Below, piece by piece: positions 1 to 7,097 of a DNA stretch of 8,307 nt (position 1 is the first letter of the stretch; each line of letters opens with the position of its first letter). The stretch is from a bacterium (GTDB lineage Bacteria; Chloroflexota; Dormibacteria; UBA8260; Bog-877). A program made the position numbers and the translations under genes. The notes below the pieces were generated by a model. The model was not told the DNA's origin, searched no databases, and worked only from the letters and a program-made list of their open reading frames with translations. The DNA is taken from NCBI GenBank assembly GCA_021817185.1, contig JAKAVU010000126.1:1-8307 (forward strand). Direction: 5' to 3'.

Positions 1-1
1 C

Positions 2-559
2 CCGTCGGTGCGTGACATCGGGCGTGCCGTGGGCCTCACCTCCAGTTCGACAGTGCAGACCCACCTAAATACGCTGGAGCGTCTCGGGGTGATCCACCGG
101 GACCCGACAAAGTCGCGGACGGTAACGTTGTCTGAAGCCATCGATGCGCGTCAGCGCCTGGCCTCAGCCAGGACCCTTCCCCTCGTGGGACAGGTGGCGG
201 CCGGAGCCCCGCTGTTGGCGGAGCAGAACATCGAAGACCAGATCGTGGTCGGGCCGGAGATTGCCGGTGGCGATGACTCCTTCCTCCTCAGGGTGCGCGG
301 CGACAGCATGACGGGCGACGGGATCTTCGACGGGGACCTGGTCGTGGTTCGGCCGGGAACTCAGGCCGAGGAAGGCTCTCTGGTGGTGGCCCGGGTCGAC
401 AACGGGCTTACCGGCGAGTCCGAAGTCACAGTGAAGCGGTTGTTCCGTGAACCGGGACGGGTTCGCCTCCAGCCCTCCAATCCGGCCTATGAACCGATTT
501 ACGCCAATGACGTGCTGATCGAGGGCCGGGTGGGAGCGGTCATTCGCCTGCTGCGCTGA
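2..559 (+). CDS. lexA: LexA SOS repressor, 5'-truncated by the window edge
   Basis: LexA represses SOS DNA-damage genes and cleaves itself when RecA filaments form. About 185 residues are present. The frame is open to base 2 and begins inside the N-terminal winged helix (PSVRDIG), followed by the recognition-helix region SSSTVQTHL and the wing RDPTKSR. The GTG at base 8 lies inside this conserved region, so it is not the start; roughly 20-30 residues lie upstream of the window. The C-terminal S24 peptidase domain is complete: the Ala-Gly cleavage site is in QVAAGAP (bases 200-205), the catalytic serine in RGDSM (305-307) and the lysine in VTVKR (434-436). It is therefore predicted to be cleavable. 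It ends in TGA, 10 bases from the end of the convergent hflX. Its promoter and SOS box are outside the window. Confidence 0.97.
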   Translation, partial: PSVRDIGRAVGLTSSSTVQTHLNTLERLGVIHRDPTKSRTVTLSEAIDARQRLASARTLPLVGQVAAGAPLLAEQNIEDQIVVGPEIAGGDDSFLLRVRGDSMTGDGIFDGDLVVVRPGTQAEEGSLVVARVDNGLTGESEVTVKRLFREPGRVRLQPSNPAYEPIYANDVLIEGRVGAVIRLLR

Positions 560-569
560 GGCTCGTCGC
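560..569. other. 10-base convergent gap between lexA and hflX
   Basis: The lexA stop (TGA, 557-559) and the hflX stop (TAG read on the minus strand, 572-570) are separated by only 10 bases. I see no strong GC hairpin followed by a T run for either direction. A 4-base stem (559-562 with 568-571) is too weak to count. Termination for each gene must therefore lie inside the other gene or depend on Rho, so some antisense overlap of the two transcripts is likely (inference). Confidence 0.7.
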
Positions 570-1856
570 CTACGTTCGCGCCTGCCGCTGGGAGATCTGG
601 CCCCACAGACCATCGGGGACCCGGCCGCTGACTCTGATGCCGTCGGCCGTGAACTCCTCTGACTCCACGACCCCATAACGCCGCCAGAGGTCGACGGCCG
701 ATCGCTCCTGATAGGGGAACACGGCCTGGGCCGGGACCCAGCCGGAGGACAGCGCCCGCGAGAGCACCCGGCGCAGCTCGGGGAGTCCCTCTCCGGTTCT
801 GGCGCTCACCAGCCCCACCCCCAGGTAGCGCTCGGAGGAGTACATGGCAAGGCGCAGACGGGCCTCGGGACTGCAGAGGTCGAGCTTGTTGACCGCCAGC
901 ACCATCGGCGTGCCCGAGATGCCAAGCTCATCGAGGGTGGAGTGCACGATTTCGAGTCGGGCCATGGCACCGGACCGGCTGGCGTCCAGCACGTGAAGCA
1001 GGAGGTCGGCCTCCGCCACCTCCTCCAGGGTGGCGCGGAAGGCGGTGACCAGCTCGGTCGGGAGCTTCTGTATGAATCCAACGGTGTCCACCAGCAGGGT
1101 GACCGGCCCCACCCCGAGGTCAACGGCCCGGGTGGTCGGGTCGAGGGTGGCGAACATCTGGTTCTCAGAGCGAGCCCCACCGGCTGTCAGGCTGTTCAGG
1201 AGGGATGACTTCCCCGCATTGGTGTACCCGACCAGGGCAATGGTCTGGAAGGGACGGCGTTTGCGCCCGGCCCGGCGCAGGGCCCGGCTGTCCCGGACCT
1301 GGCCCAGGTCGCGGTCCAGAGCCCTCAGCCGGGTGCGGATCCTGCGGCGATCGGTCTCCAGCTGCTGCTCTCCAGGTCCCCGGGTGCCGATTCCGCCTCC
1401 CAGCCGAGAGCGGCTCTGGCTGCCGGTGAGCCGGGGCAGGAGGTGTCGAAGCTGGGCGGCCTCCACCTGGATCCTTCCCTCGCGGGAGCGGGCGTGCTGG
1501 GCGAAGATGTCGAGGATGAGTCCGGCGCGGTCCACTATGGGGACCCCCAGCGCGTCCTCGAGATTGCGCTGCTGCCGGGGTGAGAGCTCGTCATTGGTGA
1601 TCACCAGGCCGAAGTCCAACTCGGAGTGCAAGGTCCGGATCTCCTCCACCTTGCCCCGACCGAAGAAAAGAGCGGGGTCGATGCTCGCTCGCCGCTGGAT
1701 CTCGGAGCCCACCACAATCGCCCCCGCGGTGGTGGCCAGCTCCACCAGCTCCTCCATCTCCCCCTCCACCCGCGCCATCTCCGCCTCTCCTGGTGCCCAG
1801 GCGAGCAGAAAGACCTTCTCGCCCCGCTGCTGGCGAGCCTCGTCGAATACCCTCAC
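570..1856 (-). CDS. hflX: GTPase HflX (ribosome-splitting GTPase)
   Basis: HflX is a TRAFAC-class GTPase that binds 50S/70S ribosomes and splits stalled or hibernating ones, notably after heat stress. The 428-residue length matches the family (about 426 in E. coli). The N-terminal HflX domain (about residues 15-190) includes FGRGKVEEI (65-73) and the glycine-rich motif GGGIGTRGPGEQQLETDRR (153-171). The G domain follows: G1 GYTNAGKS (210-217), G2 region FATLDPTTR (235-243), G3 DTVG (257-260), G4 NKLD (323-326) and G5 SAR (351-353). The C-terminal tail (about 378-414) is of the usual kind. The start is GTG at 1856, which shares GTGA with the miaA stop; conserved sequence (EKVFLL) begins about 12 residues later, so a later start is unlikely. 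It is the last gene of the minus-strand row and converges on lexA. Confidence 0.97.
   Translation of the reverse strand: MRVFDEARQQRGEKVFLLAWAPGEAEMARVEGEMEELVELATTAGAIVVGSEIQRRASIDPALFFGRGKVEEIRTLHSELDFGLVITNDELSPRQQRNLEDALGVPIVDRAGLILDIFAQHARSREGRIQVEAAQLRHLLPRLTGSQSRSRLGGGIGTRGPGEQQLETDRRRIRTRLRALDRDLGQVRDSRALRRAGRKRRPFQTIALVGYTNAGKSSLLNSLTAGGARSENQMFATLDPTTRAVDLGVGPVTLLVDTVGFIQKLPTELVTAFRATLEEVAEADLLLHVLDASRSGAMARLEIVHSTLDELGISGTPMVLAVNKLDLCSPEARLRLAMYSSERYLGVGLVSARTGEGLPELRRVLSRALSSGWVPAQAVFPYQERSAVDLWRRYGVVESEEFTADGIRVSGRVPDGLWGQISQRQART
1853..1856 (-). other. GTGA overlap: miaA stop / hflX start
   Basis: On the minus strand the four bases GTGA hold the hflX GTG start and the miaA TGA stop. 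Upstream purine pairing to 16S rRNA is weak (a GGTGG about 9 bases before the start), which fits re-initiation by ribosomes finishing miaA. This is also the place where many bacteria carry hfq; here there is no room for any gene. Confidence 0.85.
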
Positions 1857-2737
1857 GGGGTGGCCACCGGCTCCCGCCGCAAGACCAGCGAGACGAGCTG
1901 CTCGGCCTCCGTGGCCGAGCTCACCCAGGTGAGCTCGGGCTCGGAGCGGAGCCAGGTCAGCTGGCTGCGCGCGTACCTCCAGGTGCGTCTCGAGATGGCG
2001 TCCGCCGCTTCGACGCCGGAGAGGTGGCCATCAAGCCAGGCGAGGCCCTCGCGGTAGCCGATCGCGATTCCGCTGATCACGTCGTCCGAAAGTCCCTGGA
2101 CTCGCAGTCGGGTGATCTCGTCTGCCAGGGGCTGCCCGATAAGGCCATGTGCCCGGGCCTCGATCCGTTTCCGGAGGTCGCCGCGCTCAATCCGATTGGC
2201 GAGACGCGTGGCGGTCCACTGGGGCTTCTGGGCAGCCGGCTGCCGGCCCGCCCGGGCCAGCTCCAATGCCCGCGCCACCCGCCGGGGGTTGCGCAGATCA
2301 ACCGCCGCCGCCACCTCGGGCGCGACGGTGGACAACAACCCCGGCGAGGCGGACCTCAGGGCCGGGGAGGAAGGCAGCTCGCCGAAGTCGAAGCCGCCGA
2401 GGAGACCTCGAACGTAGAGGCCGGTTCCCCCGACGACGATGGGGAGGCTGCCGCGGGACCAGATCTCGTCTAGCACCTTGCGGGCACAGAGGGCGAACTC
2501 GGCGGCGCTGTAGGGCTCTCCAATTTGGCGCCAGTCCAAGCCGTGGCAGGGCACGCCGAGCAGCTCCGCTGCGCTGGGCTTGCAGACCCCGACCCGAACA
2601 CCCGCGATCGCCTGCCGAGAGTCGGCATTGACCAGCTCGCCTCCGAAGGCCAGCGCCAGCTGCACCGCGAGCGCGGTCTTTCCCGATGCGGTGGGACCCA
2701 TGATCGCCACCACCGACCGCCGGTCCCCTCCGATCAC
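1853..2737 (-). CDS. miaA: tRNA dimethylallyltransferase MiaA (compact, divergent)
   Basis: MiaA transfers a dimethylallyl group from DMAPP to N6 of A37 in tRNAs reading UNN codons, making i6A37. Seen here: P-loop GPTASGKT (14-21), the DS motif with the likely catalytic Asp39, K53-P54, GGTGLY (103-108), RRVARALE (152-159), RIEAR (191-195), GIAIGY (223-228) and the closing QLTW (259-262). The 294 residues are at the short end of the family (about 300-316); the helical insertion around 125-150 looks about 12 residues shorter than in B. subtilis. Several conserved positions differ: the usual GTAKP reads GVCKP, HHLID reads CHGLD, and the arginine-rich TRxYAKRQ reads TWRYARSQ. The start is GTG sharing GTGA with the mutL stop; the ATG at codon 13 would delete the first beta strand. 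MiaB, encoded upstream, acts on its product. Confidence 0.93.
   Translation of the reverse strand: MIGGDRRSVVAIMGPTASGKTALAVQLALAFGGELVNADSRQAIAGVRVGVCKPSAAELLGVPCHGLDWRQIGEPYSAAEFALCARKVLDEIWSRGSLPIVVGGTGLYVRGLLGGFDFGELPSSPALRSASPGLLSTVAPEVAAAVDLRNPRRVARALELARAGRQPAAQKPQWTATRLANRIERGDLRKRIEARAHGLIGQPLADEITRLRVQGLSDDVISGIAIGYREGLAWLDGHLSGVEAADAISRRTWRYARSQLTWLRSEPELTWVSSATEAEQLVSLVLRREPVATP
2734..2737 (-). other. GTGA overlap: mutL stop / miaA start
   Basis: On the minus strand GTGA contains the miaA GTG start and the mutL TGA stop. No clear Shine-Dalgarno sequence precedes it, so translation of miaA probably depends on ribosomes terminating on mutL (inference). Confidence 0.85.
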
Positions 2738-4473
2738 TGCCGGTGGAAGGCGGTCAGCAGGAGCCCCTCCCCCATCACCAGGACCGCGGGCCGCCCGTGG
2801 GGACAGGTGATTCCCCCCTTGGTGCGGGACAACGAGGCCAGGAGCGCGCGGGTCTCCTCCGGCGACATGGGGTCTCCGAAGCGCACCGCGCTGTGGCAGG
2901 CGAGCAGCGCCGCCATCCGATGCAGCTCACCTTGAGACGGACCAGCCTCCCTCCTGGTCAGCGCGTCCAGGAGCGCGTCCTCCGCTCGAGATGCGGGCAT
3001 GCCGGCCGGTGCGGCCGTGCACCTCAAGGTCCGCTCCCCGAACAGCCCCACCTCGAACCCCGCCCGGGAAAGCTCCGCCTCGACCTCCTGGTCGAAGTCG
3101 CATCCGGCCGGAAGATCAACCAGGAGCGGCTCCACCAGCCCCTGGGAGTCAACCCCCGGCCGCCCCTCGGCCAGATCCTCCAGGTAGCGCTCGTAGAGGA
3201 CCTTCTCGTGGGCCGCATGCTGATCCAGGATGGCCAGGCCTCCTGGTGTCTCCACCACCAGGTAGCGGTGGTGAGCCTGTCCCAGCGGCCTCCAGCTCCC
3301 GGCCCCCTCCAGCGGCCGTGGGTCCGCTGAACCTCCCCCGGACGGCAGCGGCCCGTCCTCCCAGAGCCCATGCGGCGGGCCGGCAGAGCGGGACGGCTGC
3401 TCGCCCTGACCACGTGGGGGACGGCTCTCCCAATGGATGGGCGCCGGGCGGGCACGGTGGAGGGCCTCCCAGCAGGCCCTCTGTAGTGAGTCAAAGACCG
3501 CCCCCTCGTTCCGCAGGCGAACCTCCCGCTTGGTGGGGTGGACGTTGACGTCCACCCCAAGTGGGTCGCAGGTGATCTGGAGAACCGCAATGGGGTGGCG
3601 GTCCACCTCCATCATTCCTCTATAGGCCGCCTCCACGGCGGCTAGGAGTGATCGCTGTTGCACCCGGCGCCCGTTCACGAACACCACCGTTCCCTGTCGG
3701 GTGGCCAAGGTGCGGCTGGGGCCGCAGACAGCCCCGGCGACGCTCACCTGCTCATCCGGGGCGTCCACTTCAACCGCTGCGTCGCGCGCTCCCTCACCGA
3801 AGACGGCCGCCAGGGCGTCCAGCAGGTCTCCGCTACCCGGCGTGCTGAGCACCGTCCGCCCCTGGGAGCGTAGCTGGCAGCGGACCCGAGGCCACCCGAG
3901 AGCCGCGTCGGCGACCACTCGGAGGCAGGCGGCCGCCTCGGACCGCGCCGAACGAAGAAAGGCTCGCCGGGCGGGCAGGGTCTGGAAAAGCTGGCGGACG
4001 GTGATGGTGGTGCCGACCGGTCCCGCCGTCACCGTTGGCCCCCTCATACCCCCGGGTCCGACCTTCACCTCATGGGCGCGGGTTGCCGTTCGCTCGCGGC
4101 TGATGGCCACCACCTCCGCGACGGCCGCGATGCTGGCCAGGGCCTCGCCCCGGAATCCCAGGGTGGCGATGGCCGCCAGGTCCTCCGCTGCGGCCAATTT
4201 GCTGGTGGCGTGGCGCTCGAAGGCGGCGGCCAGCTCGCCCTGGGTCATCCCCCAGCCGTCGTCGCTGACCCGGATGAGGTCGACCCCACCGCCCTCGATG
4301 TCGACCGTCAGGGCCGTTGCCCCGGCGTCGAGGGAGTTCTCGATCAGCTCTTTGAGGACGGACGCCGGACGCTCAACCACCTCGCCGGCGGCTATCAACT
4401 CGGCCACCTCAGGCGGGAGACGCCTGATCCTCCCGGGATCCAACCTCCCCTGATGGGGCGTGCTCATGTTCAT
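2734..4473 (-). CDS. mutL: DNA mismatch repair protein MutL, endonuclease type
   Basis: MutL is recruited by mismatch-bound MutS and couples recognition to strand incision. Numbering is from ATG 4473 (579 residues). The GHKL ATPase domain shows ENSLDAG (45-51), DDGWGM (71-76) and TLGFRGEAL (104-112). The transducer domain shows VNGRRV (266-271) and VNVHPTKREV (309-318). A proline/glycine-rich linker (about 340-395) joins the C-terminal dimerisation domain. That domain carries the metal-site motif DQHA-x2-E-x4-E (417-428), ACHSAVR (525-531) and CPHGRP (557-562), so it is predicted to nick DNA itself, as in MutH-less bacteria. QGLVEP (444-449) resembles the sliding-clamp motif. The open frame extends to a GTG at 4500, but ATG 4473 makes an ATGA overlap with the mutS stop, like the other junctions; a second ATG lies two codons later. 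Confidence 0.97.
   Translation of the reverse strand: MNMSTPHQGRLDPGRIRRLPPEVAELIAAGEVVERPASVLKELIENSLDAGATALTVDIEGGGVDLIRVSDDGWGMTQGELAAAFERHATSKLAAAEDLAAIATLGFRGEALASIAAVAEVVAISRERTATRAHEVKVGPGGMRGPTVTAGPVGTTITVRQLFQTLPARRAFLRSARSEAAACLRVVADAALGWPRVRCQLRSQGRTVLSTPGSGDLLDALAAVFGEGARDAAVEVDAPDEQVSVAGAVCGPSRTLATRQGTVVFVNGRRVQQRSLLAAVEAAYRGMMEVDRHPIAVLQITCDPLGVDVNVHPTKREVRLRNEGAVFDSLQRACWEALHRARPAPIHWESRPPRGQGEQPSRSAGPPHGLWEDGPLPSGGGSADPRPLEGAGSWRPLGQAHHRYLVVETPGGLAILDQHAAHEKVLYERYLEDLAEGRPGVDSQGLVEPLLVDLPAGCDFDQEVEAELSRAGFEVGLFGERTLRCTAAPAGMPASRAEDALLDALTRREAGPSQGELHRMAALLACHSAVRFGDPMSPEETRALLASLSRTKGGITCPHGRPAVLVMGEGLLLTAFHRQ
4470..4473 (-). other. ATGA overlap: mutS stop / mutL start
   Basis: On the minus strand ATGA holds the preferred mutL ATG and the mutS TGA. 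Coupled translation would tie the amounts of the two repair partners together (inference). The repeated 4-base geometry at the next two junctions supports this start over the GTG at 4500. Confidence 0.8.
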
Positions 4474-7052
4474 CCGGACACCGTGGATCGGCGCTGCCAC
4501 TCAGACAGCTTCTGCAGCGCCTCCAGAGGAGTCATCCGGTCCACCTCGAGGCCCTTCAGCTCGTCGAGCAAGGGGTCGAACGGAGGAAGCGGAAGGGGCA
4601 GCTGCGTCCCCCCCAGCGACTCCTGGGCCAGGGGTCGCTGGCTCTCGTGCTCCCGCAACACCTCTTCGGCTCGTGCCACCACGGTGGGGAGCACGCCGGC
4701 CAGCCGGGCCACGTGCAGCCCGTAAGACCGGTCGGCACCCCCGGGTACCACCGTGTGCAGGAAGGTGACCTCCGGATGCGGACCGGAGCCCTCCTCGTGG
4801 ACCTCCATCCGGTAGTTGCGGAGCCCCGGAAGACGGTCGAGGGCGGTGAGCTCGTGGTAGTGGGTCGAGAAGAGGACACGGGCCGGAGCCGAGGGCCGGC
4901 TGTGTAGGTCCTCGAGGATGGCCTGAGCGAGGCTCAGGCCGTCGTAGGTGCTGGTCCCACGCCCGACCTCATCCAGCAGGACCAGGCTGCGCCGGGTTGC
5001 CTCCCTCAGGATCTCCGCCACTTCAGTCATCTCGACCATGAACGTGGAGCGCCCGCCTGAGATGTCGTCCTGGGCGCCAACCCGGGTGAAGATCCGGTCC
5101 ACCAGTCCGAACCGGGCCCGGGAGCAGGGAATCGGTGCCCCGATCTGGCCCAACAGGCAGAGGAGGGCAACCTGGCGGAGAAAGGTGGACTTCCCAGCCA
5201 TGTTTGGACCGGTGATGAGCCAAATCCGCTCGCCTTCTCCGTCCATCCGGCAGCTGTTGGCCACGAACCGGTCGGTACCCACAGCCTGCTCGACCAGGGG
5301 GTGGCGGCCATCTTGGAGGTCGAGTGAGAGCGTGACGTCAACCTCGGGGATGACCCACCCCAGCTCAACGCCGGTGAGTGCCAGCGCACTGAGGGCGTCC
5401 AACTCCGCCAGGGCGCCGGCGGCCCGAGAGAGGGCGGCGGCATGGGCGGTCACCTCGGCCAGGAGCTGGCGGAGCAGTTCCTGTTCGCGGCGCAGGGCAC
5501 GCTCCCGCGCCGAGAGGACCACGAGCTCCCGCTCCTTGAGCTCCGCGGTGACGTAGCGCTCGGCGCCGACCAGGGTCTGCCGGCGTTGGTAGTCCGGAGG
5601 AAGCTGCTCCTGGGCTGACCGTCTCACCTCGATGTAATAGCCGAAGACCCGGTTGTACCCCACCTTTAAGGTCCTTATCCCTGTCCGGCTGCGCTCCTTG
5701 GCCTCCAGATCGGAGATGTACTGCCGGGCACCCTGGCTCTCCTCCAGGATCGAGGCCAGCTCTTGGTCCTGGTCCGGCCGGATGTACCCACCCTCGCGCG
5801 AAGTCACCGGCGGGTCAGCAACCAGGATCCTGGTGAGCCTCGAGGCCATCTCCAGTGGGGCGCCCCTCAGAGCCTCAGCCAGCTGCTCCAGGCGGGCGTC
5901 CGCAGTGCTTGCGGCGGACTCCGCCAGCCTGGGAAGCAGGAGCACGGTGGTCGCCAGCGACTGCAGGTCCCGCGGGCCTGCCACCCCATGGGCGCAGCGG
6001 CCGGTCAGCCGCTCCAGATCTCGGCATTGCGCCAACACCCCCAGCAGCTCGCTCCTTGCCGCCCCTCGATCCATGAGAGTGGCGACCGCGGCCTGCCGCG
6101 AGCGCAGCCGGCCGAGCTCGGTGAGGGGATTCAGCAACCAGGCTCTGATCCTCCTTGAGCCCGCAGCCGTACGGCAGCGATCGAGAAGTCGCAGGGCGGT
6201 CAGCCCTCCTGGTGCCAGGGGCTCCACCAGCTCGAGGTTGCGCCTGGTGTGGAGGTCGAGCCGCATTGCCCAGGCCGGCTCCGACCAGGTCAGTCGAAGG
6301 AATGCCGGGTCGGCGAGCAGGCGAGCGGACCGGCCATACGCCACCAGGGCGGCCAGAGCACCCAGGGCCGAGGACCGGCCATCGTCCAGCGGGCCGTCGC
6401 CGGGGGGAAGGCCGAGGCTCTCCGCCAGCTCGACACCGGCAGAGGCGGAAAACGTGGCCTCCGGGCGGGCAGTGAGGTCCAGGGGCGGCGGGCAGAGGAG
6501 ACCCTCCCGCAGGGCCTCAGGGACCAACGCCTCGACGACGTCCTCAGCCGCGAGCTGGGTTAGTGCCGATGACAGATCGCCGGGCAGCACGCTGAGCAGG
6601 CCCTCACCGGTGCTGTAGTCCACGGCTGCCACCCCGATTCCGGCAGCACCGGCGGGCAGCAGGGCCGCACAGCGGCGGGCCGTGGTGGGCTCCAGGAGGG
6701 AGTCCTCGACCAGGGTCCCTGAGCTGAGAACCCGGGTGACCCTTCGCTCCACCAATTTGGCGCCTGGGCGGGCATCCTCCACCTGATCGCAGACCGCGAC
6801 CTTGATTCCCGCCTCAAGCAGCCGCCGGGTGTACGCGTCGACGCTGTGGTGGGGAACCCCGCACATGGGAATCCGCCCCCCGTGACCGAAGTCCCGGCTC
6901 GTGAGCGCCACTCCTAGGACGGGGGCCGCCCGCAGGGCGTCCTCGGCGAACATCTCGAAGAAGTCCCCGAGCCGGAAGAGGACGATGCAGTCCGGGTGGG
7001 CCGCCTTGGCCTCCTGGTACTGGCGCAGGGCCGGGGTGGGCGCGGCCGCCAC
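4470..7052 (-). CDS. mutS: DNA mismatch repair protein MutS
   Basis: MutS binds base mismatches and small loops as a dimer and, with ATP, forms a sliding clamp that recruits MutL. Numbering is from GTG 7052 (860 residues, usual for MutS1). The mismatch-binding domain begins QYQEAK and has GDFFEMF (29-35), which keeps the Phe-x-Glu wedge, then IPMCGVPHHS. The core/clamp region includes VGYNRVFGYYIEV (464-476). The ATPase domain has Walker A GPNMAGKST (615-623), DDISGGRSTFMVEM (662-675), Walker B LLDEVGRGTST (692-702) and STHYHEL (729-735). The C-terminal part has a possible clamp-binding QLPLPL (817-822), then DPLLDEL and MTPLEAL. A TTG at 7082 would add 10 residues but has no Shine-Dalgarno; GTG 7052 has one. 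The protein is full length with intact motifs, so it should be active in repair rather than being a MutS2. Confidence 0.97.
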   Translation of the reverse strand: MAAAPTPALRQYQEAKAAHPDCIVLFRLGDFFEMFAEDALRAAPVLGVALTSRDFGHGGRIPMCGVPHHSVDAYTRRLLEAGIKVAVCDQVEDARPGAKLVERRVTRVLSSGTLVEDSLLEPTTARRCAALLPAGAAGIGVAAVDYSTGEGLLSVLPGDLSSALTQLAAEDVVEALVPEALREGLLCPPPLDLTARPEATFSASAGVELAESLGLPPGDGPLDDGRSSALGALAALVAYGRSARLLADPAFLRLTWSEPAWAMRLDLHTRRNLELVEPLAPGGLTALRLLDRCRTAAGSRRIRAWLLNPLTELGRLRSRQAAVATLMDRGAARSELLGVLAQCRDLERLTGRCAHGVAGPRDLQSLATTVLLLPRLAESAASTADARLEQLAEALRGAPLEMASRLTRILVADPPVTSREGGYIRPDQDQELASILEESQGARQYISDLEAKERSRTGIRTLKVGYNRVFGYYIEVRRSAQEQLPPDYQRRQTLVGAERYVTAELKERELVVLSARERALRREQELLRQLLAEVTAHAAALSRAAGALAELDALSALALTGVELGWVIPEVDVTLSLDLQDGRHPLVEQAVGTDRFVANSCRMDGEGERIWLITGPNMAGKSTFLRQVALLCLLGQIGAPIPCSRARFGLVDRIFTRVGAQDDISGGRSTFMVEMTEVAEILREATRRSLVLLDEVGRGTSTYDGLSLAQAILEDLHSRPSAPARVLFSTHYHELTALDRLPGLRNYRMEVHEEGSGPHPEVTFLHTVVPGGADRSYGLHVARLAGVLPTVVARAEEVLREHESQRPLAQESLGGTQLPLPLPPFDPLLDELKGLEVDRMTPLEALQKLSEWQRRSTVSG

Positions 7053-7062
7053 CCTATCTCCC
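7053..7062 (-). promoter_or_regulatory. Ribosome binding site deciding the mutS start
   Basis: Read on the minus strand, GGGAG (7062-7058) sits 5 bases before the GTG at 7052-7050. It is the clearest Shine-Dalgarno at any start in the window and lies in the 45-base gap after the miaB stop (TGA, 7100-7098). It supports GTG 7052 over the TTG at 7082, which is preceded by no purine-rich motif. No promoter or T-rich terminator is evident in the gap, so mutS is probably cotranscribed with miaB (inference). Confidence 0.65.
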
Positions 7063-7097
7063 GGGCTGCGGTCCGGGGACAATCCAGTACCGGAAGG

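Noticed and set aside
622..649. Perfect 6-base inverted repeat CGGCCG with a 16-base loop as a lexA terminator
   Set aside because: The sequence is self-complementary by chance in GC-rich coding DNA, the loop is long and there is no T tract.
1030..1932. Long plus-strand open frame (300 codons) opposite hflX
   Set aside because: It is antisense to hflX, the product is Arg/Ser/Pro-rich without domains, and it spans the hflX/miaA junction. It is a GC-driven shadow.
4474..4500. GTG at 4500 as the mutL start
   Set aside because: It would give an extra nine residues not typical of MutL and a 31-base overlap with mutS, whereas ATG 4473 matches the ATGA pattern of the operon.
5653..6618. Long plus-strand open frame (321 codons) opposite mutS
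   Set aside because: It is antisense to a well-supported mutS, has a low-complexity Ser/Arg/Ala-rich product with no motif, and such frames are expected in high-GC DNA.
7053..7082. TTG at 7082 as the mutS start
   Set aside because: No Shine-Dalgarno precedes it; the GTG at 7052 has GGGAG at good spacing and fits usual MutS N-termini. It is not fully excluded.
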